The position numbers and the translations under genes are program-made. Source: Smittia aterrima (Eukaryota; Arthropoda; Insecta; Diptera; Chironomidae). Taken from it: 64,000 nt of DNA. Below are positions 59,272 through 64,000 of this stretch, piece by piece (the stretch's first letter is position 1; the number at the start of each line of letters is the position of its first letter). Location: assembly GCA_033063855.1 (NCBI GenBank), contig CP093830.1, forward strand, positions 2,666,854-2,730,853. The letters are read 5' to 3'. The notes under the pieces were generated by a model. That model did not search any database and was not told where the DNA came from. It saw only the letters and a list, made by a program, of their open reading frames with translations.

Positions 59272-61450
59272 ATGGCTACTCTTGAAATCGAGAGCAATCA
59301 CATTGGACGACTAATTGGAGCTCGCGGTGCAACAATTAAAAAGTTGCAGCAAGAATTCAACGTCGAAATCTTCATTAACAAAGAGAACAATGCAGTAAAT
59401 TATTTCTTTCACAATTCTAAGAAAAATTTCATTAAAATTTTATTTTTACAGAATGGCAACAGATCGGTCGATATCAAAGGATCAGATCATGACGTAGCAA
59501 ATGCTTATCAATCGATTATGCAACGCTTCTGCAGTTCTGGTGGATACAGACCTCGAAATGATTCATCTCAGGGAGGCTTCCCCGATCAACGACAACAGAA
59601 CAATTACTCTCAGCAACAATGTGATGACAATGAATGGGATAACGCTCCTTCGACTATGAATTCACAATTTCAAAGCAACAATAATTATGAGGAACCATCT
59701 TATCATCCTAGTGCCAATCGTTATGTTTCAAGCTCGTCATTTAATGATAAGCCGAAACACTCATACAATAACTCATATCAAAATGAAGGATCTCGTTCAT
59801 CATACAACAGCGGACAAAGAAATTATGAACCGCCAATCTCTGAAGAAGCAAGCACTGAAACGGAATACGTTCCTATCGATTGGGCGAAAGCAAATTCTGA
59901 TGCTGATGCTGCTCGAAAAGCCCGTTGGGAGAAATGCCCAATAATGGTTAAAGATTTCTATGTCGAACATCCAGAAGTTACAAATATGACTGAAGAAGAG
60001 GCTGATCGGTTCCGCGTAGAAAATAAGAACATTGTGGTGTCGAAGACTTTCGCAAAAGAAGACGAACCTGCTGAAATTATGCCAAAGCCTACGACAAAGT
60101 TTGAGCACGCTTTCGAAAAGTTTCCTGATCTCATGGGAGAAATTACTAAAGCAGGTTTCGAGAAGCCTTCTCCAATTCAAAGTCAAATGTGGCCGATATT
60201 GCTGAGTGGAAAAGATTGCATCGGTATTGCTCAAACAGGTACTGGCAAGACTTTGGCATTTTTATTGCCAGCACTGATTCACACTGATGGTCAACCTCAT
60301 CCACGTGGAATTACAGCTCGCGGCGGTCCCAATGTGTTGGTTCTCGCCCCAACTCGCGAACTTGCAATTCAAATCGAAAAGGAAGTTGCAAAGTATCAAT
60401 TCAGAGGAATCCGAGCAGTTTGCTTGTACGGCGGAAATGATCGCAAGAAGCAAATTGAAGTTGTTGAGGGTGGAGTTGAAATCATCATTGCCACTCCAGG
60501 ACGACTGAACGATTTAGTAGCTGGAAATCACCTCAAAATCGAATCAATTACTTATTTGATTTTGGACGAAGCAGATCGAATGCTTGACATGGGATTCGAA
60601 CCACAGATTCGCAAACTACTTCTTGATATTCGTGATGATCGACAAACTGTAATGACATCTGCAACATGGCCAGCAGGAGTTCGACGTCTTGCAGCGAGCT
60701 ACATGAACAATCCATATCAAGTCTTCATCGGAAGCTTAGATCTCGCCGCTACACACACTGTCGAACAACGAATTGAAATCATGGAAGAAGAAGAAAAGTT
60801 CTTCCGCATCCTTCAATTCCTTCAAAATGAGATGACTCCTTCAGATAAAGCAATCATCTTCTGTGGCCGTAAAGATCGTGCCGACAGCTTGAGCTGTGAT
60901 TTTGCATTGAAGAATATCAGCTGCCAAAGCATTCACGGAAATCGCGAACAAAGTGATCGTGAACAAGCTCTGTCAGACATCAAAGATGGAACTGTTTCCA
61001 TTCTCATTGCAACTGATGTTGCAAGCCGTGGCCTGGACATTGAAGGTAATGAACATGTTTTAAGAAATCTGTAAAGTCATTAATCAAATCGTTTTCCTAG
61101 ACTTGACTTATGTCATCAATTATGATTTCCCTCGTAATATCGAAGAGTATGTGCATCGCGTAGGTCGAACTGGTAGAGCAAATCGTCGAGGCACATCATT
61201 AAGTTTCATGACTCGCTCGGACTGGGCATCTGCCGCAGAGTTGATTGAAATTTTGAAAGAAGCAGGTCAAGAAATTCCTCAAGGCATCATTGACATGGCA
61301 GAACGTTTCAAAGCCAAAAAGGAACGCGAAAACAGCGAACGAGGTTCATTCCGTGGTTCTTTCCGAGGAGGCGATCGTCGCGGCGGTCGAGGAGGATTTG
61401 GTGGAGATCGCGGCAGAGGAGACCGTGGCGGTTCACGTAACCGCTGGTAA
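59272..61450 (+). CDS. DDX43: KH-domain DEAD-box RNA helicase, DDX43 type
   Basis: ATP-dependent RNA helicase. Exons 59272-59394, 59452-61045 and 61101-61450 give 688 aa. An N-terminal KH domain (IGRLIGARGATIKKLQ with the GxxG loop GARG) is followed by a Ser/Asn/Gln-rich linker and a full helicase core: Q motif (GFEKPSPIQSQ), motif I AQTGTGKT at about 301, PTRELA, TPGR, DEAD at about 413, SAT in the form SATWP at about 443, then RGLD, HRVGRTGR. It ends in an RGG box (RGGRGGFGGDRGRGDRGG). KH plus DEAD with TSATWP is characteristic of DDX43/DDX53 (HAGE), known in germ cells and, in insects, in the piRNA pathway. The RGG tail is longer than in the human protein. The 57-nt first intron is a multiple of three with no in-frame stop. 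AATAAA is at 61454-61459. Confidence 0.92.
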
Positions 61451-62443
61451 GCAAATAAACCGAAAGAAGCCTTAAGAATATTAAGAGTATTCCATTCAGC
61501 AAAACGTTGAATCACATGTAATTTAAAAGACTTTCCGGCTGTGCTTTCATGCAAAAAAAAATTTATTCGAGTCTCTGCCAAGAATATAAAATAGGCAATA
61601 AGAACTTCTTGATCGCCGCATTGCGACACGAAAAATAGAATTAATTCAATTTTCTCATGAACTGTAAACAAGAAACGCTTTGTTGACAGAATAAAGATTA
61701 TTTTCAAGACGTCATCATTCTGTTTAAAGCTCTCGTCTCGATCGTTTCTCTCAATAATCGTTCAGTTTTACGTGAGTTGCGATCGCGACAAGTTCATTAA
61801 TTAATCGAGAATTCTAGAAATAAAAAGAAAAAGTTAAGAAAGGTGAGATATTTACTTTGTGGAAACGGAACTAAAATCAAAGTGTCGTGTGTCGTGATCT
61901 TTGGTCAATTTAAACTTTAAAAATGATAAGAGAAAAGTTTTTGTTTACGATTAAAAAATCAACTTAGACAACAAAGAAATAACCGAACGAGATTCTTCAT
62001 TGATAAAAGTTAATTTATTATCGAACTGATCCCCAGTTCATCGACTTTTGCATCACTGATCACATGGCGAGATAATCGATAACAATATTTTTTATTAGCA
62101 CGCGATACAATCTCGATGAAGTGTTAATCGTTGATGTTCAATTCGTTTCATGTTGTTTACGCTCGCATTCGCTTAAATAGCAATTGATGTTTTAATTCTC
62201 GCAATTACTCTCTCAATTAAAAAAATTAAACTTGAAACGTCTCGTCGCTGAACGCGACAAAAGTAGGATCGGCAGTGTAGACAAATAATTTGTCGTCACG
62301 CATTCTCCAGTGATATTCCCCGAACGTGATTGAGAAGTCGGTGGTTTTTCGAGTTTGTCGACACAAATATCGAGAATCGAATGAAAAACAAAACTTTTTT
62401 TTCCAGATTTAACTTGAAATATTGTTCTCCTTGAAATCCAGAA
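61451..62443. other. Intergenic region before the peroxidase gene
   Basis: About 1 kb holding the DDX43 3'UTR (AATAAA at 61454-61459 and another near 61690) and the promoter and probable 5'UTR intron of the peroxidase (acceptor TTTCCAG, ending at 62406). I see nothing else here. Confidence 0.5.
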
Positions 62444-64000
62444 ATGAAAGCGATTATTTTCTTAATCGCTGCAATATGCTTCGGCAGCGTTTTTTCATTG
62501 GATACAGGTGAAGTTGCAATGAGGAATTATTTTCTTCTTTTCTAACGTCAATCACTTCAGAAATCGATGAGTTGAGTTTAAACTTCAACCAAATTAAAAG
62601 ATTAATCGGAAGCTTCAGCAATGAAAATCTCTTGAAAGCTGTAAACTTTGCATTGGACTCAACCGAGAGATCAAAGTCGTAAGAATAATAATTTAAATGT
62701 GATAAGAATATTTTAACTTAATTAACATTTTCAGTCATGAACATCGAATTTCCATGAAAGCGAAAATCAAAAACAACTCGATCTCTCATGCGATGCTCAT
62801 TGAATCGCTTCCAGACGAGGACGCCAAATCAATTGACAATATAGCACAAGATATGATGCGAGCTTCGTCGTATTTACTTAACATGTACTGTAAACCATCA
62901 GGAATTTCCAACAAGGATTGCGTCAAAGTGAGATGACATTCCTCTTCTCAGAACGAATTTGAATTTCTTCTTTTTCTTTCCGAAGTTCATGTCAAAATAT
63001 TCTCTTCCCGAGACTTCGAAATTATCAAAAAGATGTCTTGCAATGAACCATTATAGCGAATCTTACAGAAGATTGTTACCAGCGAGTTATCGAGATGGTT
63101 TAGAGAAAATTCGAGGGGCAATCTCCGGGCGAGATCTTCCACTTCCTCGAGTTATTTCAAACATCCTCTTCACAGCGGGCATAGAGAACATCAACAGAAG
63201 AAATGATAATAAGAATGAAGAGCCCTCAACTAACGAGGGAATTATTGATCGAAAATTGAATCTTGCTGTTGCACAGTGGACTCAATTTATCGAACATGAT
63301 TTGAGTAGAACCGTCACAAGATCAATGGGTTTGTACAAAAATGTCTTTTCTGTTCTTAAAAAAATATTAAAATTAATTTTATTTTAGTCAGCGGAGCTGC
63401 GATTGAATGTTGCGATGAAGAATCTTTTCCGATTCAACCAAGATTTCTTCATTCATCTTGTCTACCTTTGCTCGTCCCAAGCGATGACCCTCACTATCGT
63501 CCACTTCGAGTAACTTGCTTGAGCTATGTTCGATCAGCTATTGCAATTAACGAGCAATGCAAGTTCGGGAGCATAAATCAGGTGAGCTTTCAAAGCTTCT
63601 CTCTTCATACTTCATTTCAAGACGACGTGTTCAAACGTAACTTCTTTTCATTTCCAGCTGAATCAAGCATCAAACAGATTAGATCTCTCTCAGATTTATG
63701 GAAATGACAAAGATGATGAAGACAAAATTAGAAGCTTCCACCAAGGTTTGTTGTTAGCTTCAACTGATGACGCTTCGATTCTTCCAAAAACATTCGACGA
63801 GTTATGTTTTGGTGTAAATGAGAACAGTACGTGCTACCATTCCGGAGACTCGCGTGTGAATGCCAATCCTTTCGTTACAATTATGTACACAATCTTTTTG
63901 CGATCTCACAATCAAATCGCTCAGAAGCTCAAACGAATGAACCCGAAGTGGATTGACAATCAATTGTTCTCTGTGGCAAAAGACATCAACATCGCGATTT
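62444..64000 (+). CDS. Animal haem peroxidase, secreted (truncated by window end)
   Basis: Exons 62444-62507, 62561-62678, 62735-62927, 62986-63328, 63388-63581 and 63658 to the right edge join in phase. They encode 418 residues without reaching the proximal histidine. A signal peptide (MKAIIFLIAAICFGSVFS) and a propeptide precede the peroxidase domain. Visible landmarks are GRDLPLPRVISN, the distal helix QWTQFIEHDL (catalytic His 229, calcium-binding Asp 230), a CC pair, LDLSQIYG and the distal Arg 370 in GDSRVNANPF followed by FLRSHNQIA. This is the peroxidase-cyclooxygenase superfamily, closest in layout to insect chorion peroxidase and peroxinectin. Two residues that usually link haem covalently differ: Glu 228 in place of Asp, and Ala 373 in place of Glu. 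The substrate is unknown, and the last part is outside the window. Confidence 0.9.

Overview
The window is nuclear DNA from an insect, most likely a fly. Its genes are spliced with GT-AG introns, many only 50-60 nt long, and the non-coding DNA is AT-rich. The products are recognisable insect orthologues: peptide O-xylosyltransferase (oxt), TAF5, Skeletor, the DOCK protein Myoblast city (mbc), NSL1/KANSL1, LRR1, cytoplasmic TyrRS, SF3A1, DDX43 and an animal haem peroxidase. The compact layout would suit a small-genome nematoceran such as a midge, but that is inference. There is no operon, phage, CRISPR array or intact transposon.

Layout. 1-81: possible last exon of a gene cut by the left edge. 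3456-5108 (-): intronless LRR transmembrane protein. 7565-10384 (+): oxt. 10506-12163: a rearranged block with an orphan neprilysin-like exon and a frameshifted, still intron-bearing gene remnant between two diverged direct repeats. 12295-14354 (+): TAF5. 14504-16290 (-): MSS51-like MYND protein, 94 bp behind a Lys/Pro/Glu-rich protein gene (16385-19496, -). 22111-30332 (-): Skeletor, 12 coding exons including microexons of 17 and 21 nt. 32426-35258 (+): coiled-coil, proline-rich protein of shootin type. 35643-43482 (-): mbc, all but its first coding exon. 43483-47853: no gene seen. 47854-48466: broken coding-like sequence. 48542-52885 (+): nsl1. 53034-54370 (-): LRR1. 54575-56294 (+): TyrRS. 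56434-58836 (-): SF3A1. 58877-59001: near-perfect inverted repeat. 59272-61450 (+): DDX43. 62444 to the right edge (+): haem peroxidase, incomplete.

The right half (48.5-61.5 kb) is a packed run of housekeeping genes in alternating orientation. Neighbours converge within about 150 bp (nsl1/LRR1, TyrRS/SF3A1; also TAF5/MSS51-like) or diverge from short shared promoters (LRR1/TyrRS 204 bp; SF3A1/DDX43 435 bp, with the inverted repeat inside). The left half holds longer, probably developmentally regulated genes (Skeletor, mbc, LRR receptor) with kilobase introns and flanks.

I rebuilt the exons by hand. Reading frames close exactly across all splice junctions for oxt (861 aa), TAF5 (648), MSS51-like (502), Skeletor (709), shootin-like (499), nsl1 (1126), LRR1 (427), TyrRS (515), SF3A1 (741) and DDX43 (688), and for 1936 residues of mbc. 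Two introns, one in mbc and one in nsl1, only work with GC-AG borders. I found no clearly new molecular system. The best leads are the foldback repeat, the orphan-exon block, the overlapping KP-rich/MSS51-like exon, the coding-like relic before nsl1 and the unusual haem-pocket residues of the peroxidase.
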